From: Actinocorallia populi
GTDB lineage: Bacteria > Actinomycetota > Actinomycetes > Streptosporangiales > Streptosporangiaceae
Reading direction: 5' to 3'
Assembly: GCF_002995495.1 (NCBI RefSeq)
Contig: NZ_PVZV01000006.1
Coordinates: 496,001-560,000, forward strand
DNA length: 64,000 bases
Below, in pieces: positions 23,693 through 32,292 of this stretch. The translations under genes and the position numbers were made by a program. Numbering within the stretch: position 1 is the stretch's first letter; each line of letters begins with the position of its first letter. The notes under the pieces are model-generated. The model searched no databases, had not been told where the DNA came from, and saw only the letters and a list, made by a program, of their open reading frames with translations.

Positions 23693-24409
23693 ATGGACAC
23701 CTGCCTCGACCTGAAGGACCAGACCGCGGCCCTGGCCGGCCTGCTGGAGCGCACCGACCCGGCCCTGCCCGTGCCCACCTGCCCGCTGTGGACGCTGGCC
23801 GACCTGGCCGCCCACGTGGGCCACGGGCAGCGGTGGACCGCCGAACTCCTGCGCACCGGCACTCCCCCGCCCCAGCCCGAAGGCGGCGCGCCCGCCGAGC
23901 CCGGCCCGTGGCTGCGCGAGAGCGCCGAACTGGTGGCCGAGGCGGTCGGCGCGGACCCCGACGCCGTGGTGTGGACGTTCCTGGGGCCGCGGCCCGCCCG
24001 CTTCTGGAGCAGGCGCATGCGCAACGACGTGCTGGTGCACCGCGCGGACGCCGCCCTGGCCGCGGGAGAGGACTTCACCGCGCCCGCGGCCACCGCGGCC
24101 GACGCGATGAGCGAAGGGCTCGACCTCCTGACCGCCAGCGTCAACTCGGGCCTGTCCCCCGCGCTGGCCGAACTGCGCGGCAACGGCGTGCTGAAGTTCG
24201 CCGCCGACGACACCGGCGGCGTCTGGACGGTGCGGCGCACACCCGAGGCCGTCCTGTGGAGCGAGAAGGACGAGCCCGCCGACGTCACCGTGCGCGGCGG
24301 CGCACTCGACCTGCTGCTGGTCCTCACCCGCCGCGCCTCACCCGAGCGCGTGCGCGTGCGGGGCGACGAGGCGCTGCTGCGCCACTGGCTCGAGCACTCG
24401 GCCTTCTGA
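23693..24409 (+). CDS. maleylpyruvate isomerase-family mycothiol-dependent protein
   Basis: A 238-residue protein of the MDMPI/DinB-like fold: CPLWTLADLAAHVGHGQRW at residues 27-45 contains the first histidine of the usual zinc triad, RRMRNDVLVHRADA the later ones (about 106-119), and the C-terminal MDMPI_C domain ends LVLTRRASPERVRVRGDEA. Members perform mycothiol-dependent isomerisation or conjugation, or are of unknown role. The ATG at 23693 follows CGAGGGGATC. It is expected to be under the TetR upstream. Confidence 0.88.
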   Translation: MDTCLDLKDQTAALAGLLERTDPALPVPTCPLWTLADLAAHVGHGQRWTAELLRTGTPPPQPEGGAPAEPGPWLRESAELVAEAVGADPDAVVWTFLGPRPARFWSRRMRNDVLVHRADAALAAGEDFTAPAATAADAMSEGLDLLTASVNSGLSPALAELRGNGVLKFAADDTGGVWTVRRTPEAVLWSEKDEPADVTVRGGALDLLLVLTRRASPERVRVRGDEALLRHWLEHSAF

Positions 24410-24421
24410 CGCGGGCGCCGG

Positions 24422-25699
24422 CTAACGCAGGTGCTCGGCGAACCAGGCGGAGGCCAGGTCGCAGACCTCCTCCAGGGCGCCCGGCTCCTCGAACAGGTGG
24501 GTGGCGCCCGGCACGACCGCCAGGTGCTTCTCGCACCTCAGCCGCGCCAGCGCCTGCTCGTTGAGGTCCAGGACCGGCAGGTCCGCGCCGCCGACGATGA
24601 GCAGCGTGGGTGCCTGCACCTGCGGCAGTGCCTGCATCGCCAGGTCGGGGCGGCCGCCGCGCGAGACCACCGCGCGCGCCGGGGAGCCCGGTTCGGCCGC
24701 GGCGATCAGCGCCGCCGCCGCTCCCGTGCTGGCGCCGAAGTAGCCCACCGGCAGGCCGCGGACGTCGGGTTCGCCGGCCAGCCAGCCGGTGGTGTCGGCC
24801 AGGCGCCCGGCCAGCAGCGGGATGTCGAACACGTGGGAGCGGTCGTGCTCCTCCCGGCGGGTCAGCAGGTCGAACAGCAGCGTGCCCAGGCCCGCGCCGT
24901 TCAGCGCCCGCGCCACTTGGTGGTTGCGGGGGCTGTGGCGGCTGCTGCCGCTGCCGTGCGCGAACAGCACGATCCCCTCGGGATGGGGCGGCAGCACCAG
25001 GTGCCCGGCCAGCTCCACGGGCCCGGCCTGGACGGCCACCTCCCGGTCCACGACCGGTGAGGCCGCCTCCCTGGCCTGCTTGAGCAGGGTGATGACCTCG
25101 TCGTCGGCGGTCTGGGCGAAGTCGTCGTAGAACTGGCCGACGGCGTAGAAGTCGCGCGGGGTGTGCGGGCAGACGACCTCGTCGGCGACCTCGCCCAGGC
25201 TCCGCGCGGCCTCGGGCGAGGCGACGGGGACGGCCACCGCGATGTGCTCGGCGTGGCGGGCGCGGGCCACCAGGCAGGCGGCGCGGGCGGTGGATCCGGT
25301 GGCGGCGCCGTCGTCGACGATGACGACGGTGCGCCCGTGCAGGTCCAGCGGTTCGCGGCCGCCGCGGAAGCGGGCGGCGCGTTCGTCCAGGACGGCGTGC
25401 TCGTGCTCCTCCTCCCGGCTCAGCTGCGCGTCGCTGATGTGGCCGCGGCGCAGGATGTCGGTGTTCAGCACGCGGACGCCGCCCTCGCCGATGGCGCCCA
25501 TGGCCAGTTCGGGGTGGCCCGGGGTGCCGAGTTTGCGGACCACGATGACGTCCAGCGGGGCCCTCAGCGCCTGGGCGACCTCGAAGGCGACGGGGACGCC
25601 GCCGCGCGGCAGGCCCAGGATGAGGGGGTCGCGGGCGCGCAGGTGGCCCAGCAGGTCGGCCAGCGCCCTCCCGGCGTGCCTGCGGTCGGTGTAGGTCAT
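24422..25699 (-). CDS. phosphoribosyltransferase - alpha/beta hydrolase fusion
   Basis: The 425-residue protein has an N-terminal type I phosphoribosyltransferase domain (about 1-215) with the PRPP loop VVIVDDGAATGSTARAA, and a C-terminal dienelactone-hydrolase-like domain (about 225-425) with nucleophile motif GASTG, an aspartate in GGADLPVLDLNE and a histidine in PGATHLFEEPG. This fusion is known from hypoxia/dormancy (DosR) regulons of mycobacteria and relatives. It lies four bases after the long HPF gene, so both respond to the same signal, probably low oxygen. The enzymatic substrates are unknown. Confidence 0.9.
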   Translation of the reverse strand: MTYTDRRHAGRALADLLGHLRARDPLILGLPRGGVPVAFEVAQALRAPLDVIVVRKLGTPGHPELAMGAIGEGGVRVLNTDILRRGHISDAQLSREEEHEHAVLDERAARFRGGREPLDLHGRTVVIVDDGAATGSTARAACLVARARHAEHIAVAVPVASPEAARSLGEVADEVVCPHTPRDFYAVGQFYDDFAQTADDEVITLLKQAREAASPVVDREVAVQAGPVELAGHLVLPPHPEGIVLFAHGSGSSRHSPRNHQVARALNGAGLGTLLFDLLTRREEHDRSHVFDIPLLAGRLADTTGWLAGEPDVRGLPVGYFGASTGAAAALIAAAEPGSPARAVVSRGGRPDLAMQALPQVQAPTLLIVGGADLPVLDLNEQALARLRCEKHLAVVPGATHLFEEPGALEEVCDLASAWFAEHLR

Positions 25700-25703
25700 G
25701 GTG

Positions 25704-26474
25704 TCATCCGGCGGGTGTGATGAGGCCGTAGTGGCCGTCGTAGCGGTGGTAGAGGACGTTGCCGCGGCCGGTGGCGGAGTCGGCGAAGAACACGAACGGC
25801 AGGCCCGTGGTCTCCAGCCTTTCGATGGCCTCGGGCACGGTCAGGCGGGGTGCGGGGTGCGGGCTGACGGTCAGGTCGACGGCCGGGGCGTCGCGGCGCG
25901 GCCTGGGGTCGAGCTGGGCCATGCGGTAGGCGTCGGCGTGCCGGTAAAGGACGCTGTCCTGGCCGGTGGCCACGTCGGTGAACAGGTGGAAGTCGTAGTC
26001 CAGGGCCTCCATGTCGAAGGCGGCCTCATCGGGGGTGGCCGAGGCGAGTTCGTAGGACTTGTGGCGGATGACCTGGCGTTCTTCGGCGGGGCGCGGGTAG
26101 TAGGCGGGTCGGTGGGCGGGTTCGGCGTTGTGCCGCCATTCCCGGGGCTGGGGCTGGCCGCCGCGCACGGCCTCCCAGTGGCGGGCGACGCGGCGCAGGC
26201 GTTCGGCGAGGCGGTCTTCCAGCACGTCCACGGCTTCGGCCATGGTGGCCGCGGCCGTCTGCACCCGCACGGTGCGGCCGTTGACGTCGAGGTTGGCCTG
26301 GGCGAGGGCGGGGCGTGCGGGGTCGGCGCCCATGGTCAGGCGCACCCGGGCGGCCAGGACGGGTTCGGGGGCGCGGCCGCTGAGCTTCTCGATCTTCTCC
26401 CTGGCCCGGTCCAGCAGTTCCTGCGGGACGTTTCCGCCGGCCTGGGTCTTCACCTGCGGGATGGTGCGGGTCAT
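25704..26474 (-). CDS. long ribosome hibernation-promoting factor, RafS/dormancy type
   Basis: A 256-residue S30AE-family protein: an N-terminal domain (about 1-95; helix VPQELLDRAREKIEKLSGR and MAEAVDVLEDRLAERLRR) followed by two copies of the C-terminal dimerisation-type domain (about 130-190, KSYELASATPDEAAFDME ... DSVLYRHADAYRMAQ; and 200-256, LTVPEAIERLETTGLPFVFF ... NVLYHRYDGHYGLI). Two C-terminal domains are the mark of the hypoxia-induced factor of mycobacteria, not of the constitutive long HPF. It would dimerise or stabilise idle 70S ribosomes. A DosR-like box lies about 95-110 bp upstream. Confidence 0.88.
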   Translation of the reverse strand: MTRTIPQVKTQAGGNVPQELLDRAREKIEKLSGRAPEPVLAARVRLTMGADPARPALAQANLDVNGRTVRVQTAAATMAEAVDVLEDRLAERLRRVARHWEAVRGGQPQPREWRHNAEPAHRPAYYPRPAEERQVIRHKSYELASATPDEAAFDMEALDYDFHLFTDVATGQDSVLYRHADAYRMAQLDPRPRRDAPAVDLTVSPHPAPRLTVPEAIERLETTGLPFVFFADSATGRGNVLYHRYDGHYGLITPAG

Positions 26475-26566
26475 GGGTGTGCTCCCCCCTGCCGGCGCGG
26501 CCTTCTCCGGGTCGGCCGCGCGTGTGGGCTTTTCTCCCACGGTCGCGCAGGCCGGCGGCCGCTGAC

Positions 26567-26583
26567 AGGGGCCCAAGGTCCTC
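26567..26583. promoter_or_regulatory. DosR/DevR-like box
   Basis: Read on the minus strand, AGGACCTTGGGCCCC resembles the GGGAC-TT-GGCCC core of DosR/DevR boxes. It is upstream of the dormancy-type HPF/phosphoribosyltransferase pair. Only one copy was seen. Confidence 0.5.
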
Positions 26584-26696
26584 GCGGTGCCGGTTTTCGG
26601 GAAGGGCGGGCGGGCTTTCGGCAACTCCCGGCCAACAACCGCCCATGCGGAGGTATGTGCATTTTCGTGATGTTTCATGCGGGTAGGTGACCGCGT

Positions 26697-27605
26697 GTGA
26701 CACCAGAGCCCACGACGATCGTGATCGCCACCCGCGACCGGTGCCGGGAGCTGGCCACGACCCTGGAGCACACCCTGGCCCTGCCCGAACGGCCCGGCGT
26801 GACGGTCGTGGACAACGGCTCGGCGGACGGCACCGCCGACCTCGTCGCCCGCCGCTTCCCCGAGGTGAGGCTCATCCGCCTGGAGCACAACCACGGATCG
26901 GCCGCCCGCAACCTGGGCGTGCGCTCCGCCCGCACCCCGTACGTGGCCTTCAGCGACGACGACTCCTGGTGGGAGCCCGGCTCCCTGCGGCGCGCCGCCC
27001 GCCTCCTGGACGCCCACCCCCGCCTGGCCCTGATCGCCGCCGCCACCCTCGTGGGCCCCGGCCGCGACCCCGACCCCCTCAACGCCGTGCTGGCCGCCTC
27101 GCCCCTGCCCGCCCGGCCCGGACTTCCCGGCCCGCCCGTCCTGGGGTTCCTGGCGTGCGCCACCGTCGTGCGGCGCGAGGCGTTCCTGCAGGCCGGCGGC
27201 TTCCACCCCCTGCTGTTCTTCGCCGGCGAGGAGGAACTGCTGGCCCTGGACCTGAGCGCCCGCGGCTGGGACCTGTGCCACGTGCCGTCCGTGCGCGCCC
27301 TGCACCACCCCTCCGCCAACCGGCCCTCCCGGGGACGGCGCGCCCTGGAGCAGCGCAACGCCCTGCTGACCGCCTGGCTGCGCCGCCCCCTGCGCGCCGC
27401 CGCCTGCGGCACCGCCCGCCTGGCCGCCGCGGCCCTGCGCGCCGCCGCCTGCGGCACCGCCCGCCTGGCCGCCGCGGCCCTGCGCGACCCCGAGGCCCGC
27501 ACCGCCCTGGCCGGGACCCTGCGCAGGCTGCCCGCCGCGCTGCGCGAACGCCGCCCCCTGCCCCCGCACCTGGAGCACCAGGCCCGCCTGCTGGAGCGGC
27601 GATGA
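26697..27605 (+). CDS. GT2 family glycosyltransferase (tandem copy 1)
   Basis: A 302-residue GT-A fold transferase: TTIVIATRDR at the N terminus, VTVVDNGSADGT, and the metal-binding AFSDDDSWWEPG (about 82-93), then an EEELLALDLSARGW motif around residue 180. There is no signal peptide; it probably acts at the inner membrane face. It is paralogous to the next gene along its full length. The C-terminal part contains a perfect in-frame duplication of 15 residues (two units of LRAAACGTARLAAAA). The start is GTG 26697. Confidence 0.88.
   Translation: MTPEPTTIVIATRDRCRELATTLEHTLALPERPGVTVVDNGSADGTADLVARRFPEVRLIRLEHNHGSAARNLGVRSARTPYVAFSDDDSWWEPGSLRRAARLLDAHPRLALIAAATLVGPGRDPDPLNAVLAASPLPARPGLPGPPVLGFLACATVVRREAFLQAGGFHPLLFFAGEEELLALDLSARGWDLCHVPSVRALHHPSANRPSRGRRALEQRNALLTAWLRRPLRAAACGTARLAAAALRAAACGTARLAAAALRDPEARTALAGTLRRLPAALRERRPLPPHLEHQARLLERR
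27390..27479 (+). repeat. perfect 45-bp tandem duplication inside GT2 gene
   Basis: Units 27390-27434 and 27435-27479 are identical at every base. The second GT2 gene has no such duplication, so this is a recent slippage event, or a hotspot for it. Confidence 0.85.
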
Positions 27606-28498
27606 GCCCCCCGCGTTATTCGGTCGTCATCATCACCCGCGACCGCAGGGACGAGCTGCTGCGCACCCTGGAGCTGATGACCGCCCTGCCCGAAGGCCCG
27701 CCGGTCATCGTGGCCGACAACGCCTCCAGCGACGGCACCGCCGAGGCCGTGGCCCGGCTGCACCCGCGGGTCGCCCTGCTGCGATTGGCCCGCAACGCAG
27801 GGGCCGTCGCCCGCAACCTGGCCGTGCGGCGGGTCACCACCCCCTACGTGGCGTTCTGCGACGACGACACCTGGTGGGAGCCCGGCGCGCCCTCCCGCGC
27901 CGCCGACCTCCTGGACGCCCATCCCCGCCTGGCCTCCGTCACCGGCCTCATCCTCGTCGAACCCGGCCGGGGCGAGGACCCCCTGACCCCCGAGCTGCGC
28001 CACTCTCCCGTCCCCGCGCCCGCCTGGCTGCCCGGACCCGCCCTGCTGAGCATCCTGGCCGGCGCGTCCATGCTGCGCGTCTCGGCCTTCCGCCAGGCCG
28101 GGGGCTTCAGCCGGCGGCTGTGGCTGGGCGGCGAGGAGGAACTGCTCAGCCTCGACCTGGCCGCCGCCGGATGGTGGCTGTGCTGGCGGGAGGACGTGCG
28201 GATCCACCACGCGCCCTCCCGTGCCCGCGACCCCCGCGAACGCCGCCGCCTGGGCATCCGCAACACCCTGTGGACCGCGTGGCTGCGCCGCCCCTGGCCC
28301 GACGCCCTGCGCCACACCCTGGCCGTCCTGCGCTCGGCGCCCCACGACGCCGCCACCGCCCGGGCCGTGGCACACGCGCTGGCCGGGGCCGGCTGGGTCC
28401 TGCGCGAACGCCGCCCCGTGCCCGCCCACGTGGCGGCCGGGCTGCGGCTGCTGCGCGACTCCCAGCGCCGCTCCCCCGCCCGCCGCTACGTGGGCTGA
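27602..28498 (+). CDS. GT2 family glycosyltransferase (tandem copy 2)
   Basis: A 298-residue GT2 protein with YSVVIITRDRRDELLRTLEL, VIVADNASSDGT and AFCDDDTWWEPG, then GGEEELLSLDLAAAGW. Its order of motifs and C-terminal ERRPVPAH-x-LRLL match the preceding gene, so the two arose by duplication. Its ATG overlaps the first gene's stop (ATGA). Acceptor and donor sugar are unknown; a role with the heptose glycan cluster 2 kb away is possible. It converges with the OYE gene after seven bases. Confidence 0.88.
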   Translation: MSPPRYSVVIITRDRRDELLRTLELMTALPEGPPVIVADNASSDGTAEAVARLHPRVALLRLARNAGAVARNLAVRRVTTPYVAFCDDDTWWEPGAPSRAADLLDAHPRLASVTGLILVEPGRGEDPLTPELRHSPVPAPAWLPGPALLSILAGASMLRVSAFRQAGGFSRRLWLGGEEELLSLDLAAAGWWLCWREDVRIHHAPSRARDPRERRRLGIRNTLWTAWLRRPWPDALRHTLAVLRSAPHDAATARAVAHALAGAGWVLRERRPVPAHVAAGLRLLRDSQRRSPARRYVG

Positions 28499-28505
28499 AC
28501 GCGCT

Positions 28506-29669
28506 TCAGGCCAGGACGCAGTTGGTCTTGGTGAAGGTGGTCGGCATGCACCTGTTGCAGTGCGTGCACAGGGAGGGCGTGGCCGGGTCCTTCTGCAGGC
28601 GCTCGAGCAGGTCGGGCTCGCGCAGCAGGGCGCGGGCCATCGCCACGAACTCGAAGCCCTCGGCCATCGCCTTGTCCATGGTGGCGCGGCCGGTGATGCC
28701 GCCCAGCAGCACCAGCGGCAGCCGCAGCTCCGCACGGAAGAGGCGGGCGGTCTCCAGCAGGAACGCCTCCCGGTAGGGGTAGGCGTGCAGGAACTTCTTG
28801 CCGCCCAGCTTGATGCCCGCCCGCAGCGGCTGGGAGAACACCTCGGCGAACTCCTTGACGGGGGCCTCACCGCGGAAGAGGTACATGGGGTTGAGCAGGG
28901 AGCTGCCCGCGGTCAGCTCCAGAGCGTCCACGGAGCCGTCGCGCTCCAGCCACGCGGCGACCTGCACGCTCTCGCCGGGCCGCAGACCGCCCGAGACGCC
29001 GTCGTCCATGTTGAGCTTGGCCAGGATCGCGATCCGCTCGCCCACCGCCTCGCGCACGGCGCGCGCCACGCCCAGGGCGACCTTGGCGCGGTTGGCCAGC
29101 GAACCGCCGAACCCGTCCTTGCGCCGGTTGAGCTTGGGGCTGAGGAAGGAGCTGGTGAAGTAGTTGTGGCCCATGTGGATCTCCACGGCGTCGAAACCCG
29201 CCTCGACCGCCAGCAGCGCGGCGTCGGCGTGCGCCTTGGTGATGCGCTCGATGTCGGCGGCGGTGGCCGTGCGGATCTTCTGCATCGACATGGGGTTGAA
29301 GAACACCGAGGCGCCCAGCCCGTGCACCCCGTTGGACCTGCCGTTGGCGACCGGCCCGGCGTGGCCGATCTGCGCGGAGACCGCGGCGCCCTCGGCGTGC
29401 ACGGCCTCGGTCAGGCGGCGCAGCCCCGGCAGCGCCTCGGGCCGCATGAGGATCTGGTCGCGCTCGGTGCGGCCCTCGGGGGCCACCGCGCAGTACGCCA
29501 CCGTGGTCATGCCCACGCCGCCGGCGGCGTGGGCGCGGTGGAACTCGATCAGGTCGTCGCTGACCAGCGCACCCGGAGCCATGTGCTCGAAGGTCGCGGC
29601 CTTGATGACCCGGTTGCGCAGGGTCAGCGGGCCGAGCCGGGCCGGGCTGAAGACGTCGGGGACGGTCAC
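28506..29669 (-). CDS. NADH:flavin oxidoreductase, Old Yellow Enzyme family
   Basis: A 387-residue FMN TIM barrel with LGPLTLRNRVIKAATFE at the N terminus, the histidine of AQIGHAGP, FDAVEIHMGHNYFTSSFLSP with the active H and N/Y region, and RRKDGFGGSLANR. LLGGITGRATMDKAMAEGFEFVAMARALL forms the FMN phosphate site. A C-terminal cysteine set (CTHCNRCMPTTF...C) is seen but no Fe-S/2,4-dienoyl-CoA reductase extension, so it is a single-domain ene-reductase. The start is GTG 29669. It is divergent from a TetR gene and the 31-bp palindrome lies between them. Confidence 0.9.
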   Translation of the reverse strand: MTVPDVFSPARLGPLTLRNRVIKAATFEHMAPGALVSDDLIEFHRAHAAGGVGMTTVAYCAVAPEGRTERDQILMRPEALPGLRRLTEAVHAEGAAVSAQIGHAGPVANGRSNGVHGLGASVFFNPMSMQKIRTATAADIERITKAHADAALLAVEAGFDAVEIHMGHNYFTSSFLSPKLNRRKDGFGGSLANRAKVALGVARAVREAVGERIAILAKLNMDDGVSGGLRPGESVQVAAWLERDGSVDALELTAGSSLLNPMYLFRGEAPVKEFAEVFSQPLRAGIKLGGKKFLHAYPYREAFLLETARLFRAELRLPLVLLGGITGRATMDKAMAEGFEFVAMARALLREPDLLERLQKDPATPSLCTHCNRCMPTTFTKTNCVLA

Positions 29670-29706
29670 GGCTGCCTCCGGGGGTAGGGGTTCCGCTCTG
29701 ATTCCG

Positions 29707-29737
29707 ACACCGATTCAATCACTGATTGGATCGGTGT
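29707..29737. promoter_or_regulatory. 31-bp palindrome, putative TetR operator
   Basis: ACACCGATTCAATCA (29707-29721), one base, TGATTGGATCGGTGT (29723-29737): 14 of 15 base pairs are symmetric. It lies in the 89-bp divergent OYE/tetR region. Confidence 0.8.
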
Positions 29738-29758
29738 TGAAGACATAGGATCCGACAC

Positions 29759-30379
29759 ATGGCCGGCGACGAAACCTCCACCCGCGACCGCCTCCTGGCG
29801 GCCGCCGAGCGCCTCTTCCTGCTCAAGGACCCCGACCGGGTCTCGGTGCGGGCCATCAACGCCGAAGCCGGCCTCAACCCCGGCGCGGTCCACTACCACT
29901 TCGGCTCCCGCGAAGCGCTCATCGCCGCGCTCCTGGAACGCGAGCTGCTGCCCCTGTGGGCAGGGCGGCTGGAGGGCCTGGCCCGCCACGCCGACGCCCC
30001 CGACGGCAGGTCCTTCCAGGCCGGCGAGCTCGTCGCCGCCATCGTCCAGCCCTTCGAGGAGCTGTCGCGCACCGAGAAGGGCCGCATGCTCTGCCACCTG
30101 CTGGCCCGCTCGGTCCTGCCCACCGGGCACATCCCCGTCCCGTCGCCGTGGTTCAGCCCCGCGCCGTTCGAGACCATGCTCGGCCGCGCCATGCCCCACC
30201 TGGCGCCCCGCGAGATCTCCCAGCGCTGGCGGCTGGCCTTCACCCTCCTGCTGGAGATCTACGGCCGCGCCCTGTCCCCCAGCCCCGCCGCCGAGACCGC
30301 GCTGCCCGACACCTCCACCGTCGTGGCGTTCCTCACCGCCGGCCTGACCGCGCCCCCGACCCGGACCCCCGCCGGCTGA
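29759..30379 (+). CDS. TetR-family regulator of the divergent OYE gene
   Basis: A 206-residue TetR protein with the helix-turn-helix at about residues 27-52 (RVSVRAINAEAGLNPGAVHYHFGS) and a helical ligand domain. Its gene is divergent from the ene-reductase, and a near-perfect 31-bp palindrome lies between them, which is the classic arrangement for autoregulation plus substrate-induced expression of the enzyme. Confidence 0.92.
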   Translation: MAGDETSTRDRLLAAAERLFLLKDPDRVSVRAINAEAGLNPGAVHYHFGSREALIAALLERELLPLWAGRLEGLARHADAPDGRSFQAGELVAAIVQPFEELSRTEKGRMLCHLLARSVLPTGHIPVPSPWFSPAPFETMLGRAMPHLAPREISQRWRLAFTLLLEIYGRALSPSPAAETALPDTSTVVAFLTAGLTAPPTRTPAG

Positions 30380-30409
30380 GACCCCGCGCGGGTCGACGGG
30401 GGCCGCGGG

Positions 30410-31345
30410 TCAGCGGACCGGCGCGTGCGACAAGGCGGCCTCCACCACCTCCGGCACGCCGATGGACAGCAGCCGCGCGTCGGGACGGCGGCCTCGGGCA
30501 TCCCCCGGACGGCCGCCCTGCCCGTGCCAGATCACCCGGTGGCGGCGGTGCTCGGGCGGCCCCCACAGGCGCGGGGAGACCGGCCCGTACAGCGTCACCG
30601 ACGGGCGCGCGTAGGCGAAGGCCAGATGCGCCACCCCGGTGTCCCCGCTGACGACCAGGCGGGCCGCGGCCACCAGGGCCGCCAGCGCCGACAGGTCCAG
30701 CCGGCCGGCCAGCACCCGCTGCTCGGGCAGGGCCGCCAGCTCCGCGACCCGCTCGGCCAGGAGCCGCTCCCGGGCGCCGCCGGTGAGCACCACCCGGTGC
30801 CCGGCGTCCTCCAGCACCGCGGCGACCTCGGCGAACCGCCCGGCGGGCCAGCGGCGCGACGGATGGGCCGCACCCGGATGCACCACGGTCGCATCCACCA
30901 CGGGCGGGGCCACCGCGGGCCGCTCCAGCAGCAGGTCCGACGGGTCGGCCGGCAGGCAGTGCCAGCGCAGCAGCCGGCACCAGCGCGCCGTCTCGTGCTC
31001 CTCCTCCCGCCACCACGGGCCCGCCACGTCCGGAGCCGCCTGCGAGCCGTACATCCACTGGCCGCGCGCACCCGTGGCGGCGATGAGGCGGTGGCTGGCC
31101 GGGCCGTTGCCGTGCAGGTCCACCGCCAGGCGCGGCGGCGGCCCCCGCCACGGGATCGGCCGCAGCTCCCCCGTCGGCAGCAGCCGGTCCAGCGCCCCGG
31201 TCAACGGCACCAGCGGCGCCAGCACCCCCGGCGCGGCCAGCACGATCTCGCGGCCGGGATGCGCCGCCGCCAGCGCCCGGTAGGCCGGCACCCCGGTCAG
31301 AAAGTCACCCAGCCCCAGGGCCCGCAGGATCAGGACGGCGCTCAT
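30410..31345 (-). CDS. GT9 glycosyltransferase, heptosyltransferase family (distal)
   Basis: A 311-residue GT-B protein: LILRALGLGDFLTGVPAYRAL at the N terminus, the ADP-heptose-binding type block VVHPGAAHPSRRWPAGRFAEVA, VVLTGGARERLLAERVAEL, and LVVSGDTGVAHLAFAYARPSVTLYGPVSP. These are the motifs of LPS heptosyltransferases (WaaC/WaaF family). It is the last gene of the heptose-glycan operon and overlaps the previous stop by four bases. It probably transfers a heptose made by the upstream enzymes. Confidence 0.9.
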   Translation of the reverse strand: MSAVLILRALGLGDFLTGVPAYRALAAAHPGREIVLAAPGVLAPLVPLTGALDRLLPTGELRPIPWRGPPPRLAVDLHGNGPASHRLIAATGARGQWMYGSQAAPDVAGPWWREEEHETARWCRLLRWHCLPADPSDLLLERPAVAPPVVDATVVHPGAAHPSRRWPAGRFAEVAAVLEDAGHRVVLTGGARERLLAERVAELAALPEQRVLAGRLDLSALAALVAAARLVVSGDTGVAHLAFAYARPSVTLYGPVSPRLWGPPEHRRHRVIWHGQGGRPGDARGRRPDARLLSIGVPEVVEAALSHAPVR

Positions 31346-32292
31346 CGGGCCACGGCCTCGCGCAGCACCACGTCCCAGTCGGCCAGGAAGCGGCACAACC
31401 CGTAGCGGTCCAGCGCGGCCTCCCGCCCGGCCTTGCCCAGCGCCGCCGCCTCGTCCCGGTCGTGCACCAGGCGGCGCACCGCCTGCGCGAGCACGTCCGG
31501 ATTGGTGGACACGACACCAGCGCCCGGCGGGACCGCCTCGACCGCCTCGGTGGCCGCCAGCGCCACCACCGGCATCCCCAGGTACATCGCCTCGATCAGC
31601 GACAGGCCCAGCGACGTCCACCGGAACGGGTGCAGGTACACCCGGCGGCAGGCCAGCAGCTCGTGCATCCGCCCCTGGGGAAGGTCCTCGAAAGTGCACG
31701 CCTCGGCCAGGCCGAGCGCCTCGGGCAGGCCGGTGACCTTCATCCCGAACACATCGACCGGCACGCCCCCGGCCAGCCGGCCCAGCAGGTCGGTGCCCGC
31801 GTAGCGGCCCCGCCGCAGCGGCTCGTTGACCACCACCCCAGCGCGCGGCAGCTCCCCGCTCCACAACGCCCCCGGATCGAGCACCGCGTGCTCGACGACG
31901 CGCCGCTCGGTCGAGCCGCTGTCCCAGAACAGGTCGTTGAAGTGTGTGACGTGCACCAGCAGCACATCGCGCCGGTCGGCCATCGGATGGCGGGTCAGCG
32001 GCACCTCGCCCCACGGCGCGTCGTGCTCCAGGTACACCAGGGGCACCTTGCGCCCCAAAAAGCGGCGCAGCAGCTCCTCCTCGTGCGGGCGCTGCAGCAC
32101 GGCCACGTCCACGTCGTGGTCGGCCAGGCGCCCCAGCGGCACCTCCACCGCCGAGTCCGGCCACCGCCAGGTGCGGGCCCGGCCCCTGCCGTCGGGGTCG
32201 CGCCCGGGCGTGACCGGCAGCAGGTAGGTGTGATCGCCCTGCAGGAAGGCCGTGGTCCACGAGCCGTGCACATGCCAGATGAGAACGTTCAT
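31342..32292 (-). CDS. glycosyltransferase, GT-B type
   Basis: A 316-residue protein with NVLIWHVHGSWTTAFLQG at the N terminus and a GT4-like second half: EDLPQGRMHELLACRRVYLHPFRWTSLGLSLIEAMYLGMPVVALAATEAVEAVP. The H-x-F-R-W-T-S and LSLIEAM-LGMP blocks bind the donor nucleotide sugar. It is in the heptose operon; starts and stops overlap its neighbours by four bases. Donor and acceptor are not predicted. Confidence 0.87.
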   Translation of the reverse strand: MNVLIWHVHGSWTTAFLQGDHTYLLPVTPGRDPDGRGRARTWRWPDSAVEVPLGRLADHDVDVAVLQRPHEEELLRRFLGRKVPLVYLEHDAPWGEVPLTRHPMADRRDVLLVHVTHFNDLFWDSGSTERRVVEHAVLDPGALWSGELPRAGVVVNEPLRRGRYAGTDLLGRLAGGVPVDVFGMKVTGLPEALGLAEACTFEDLPQGRMHELLACRRVYLHPFRWTSLGLSLIEAMYLGMPVVALAATEAVEAVPPGAGVVSTNPDVLAQAVRRLVHDRDEAAALGKAGREAALDRYGLCRFLADWDVVLREAVAR

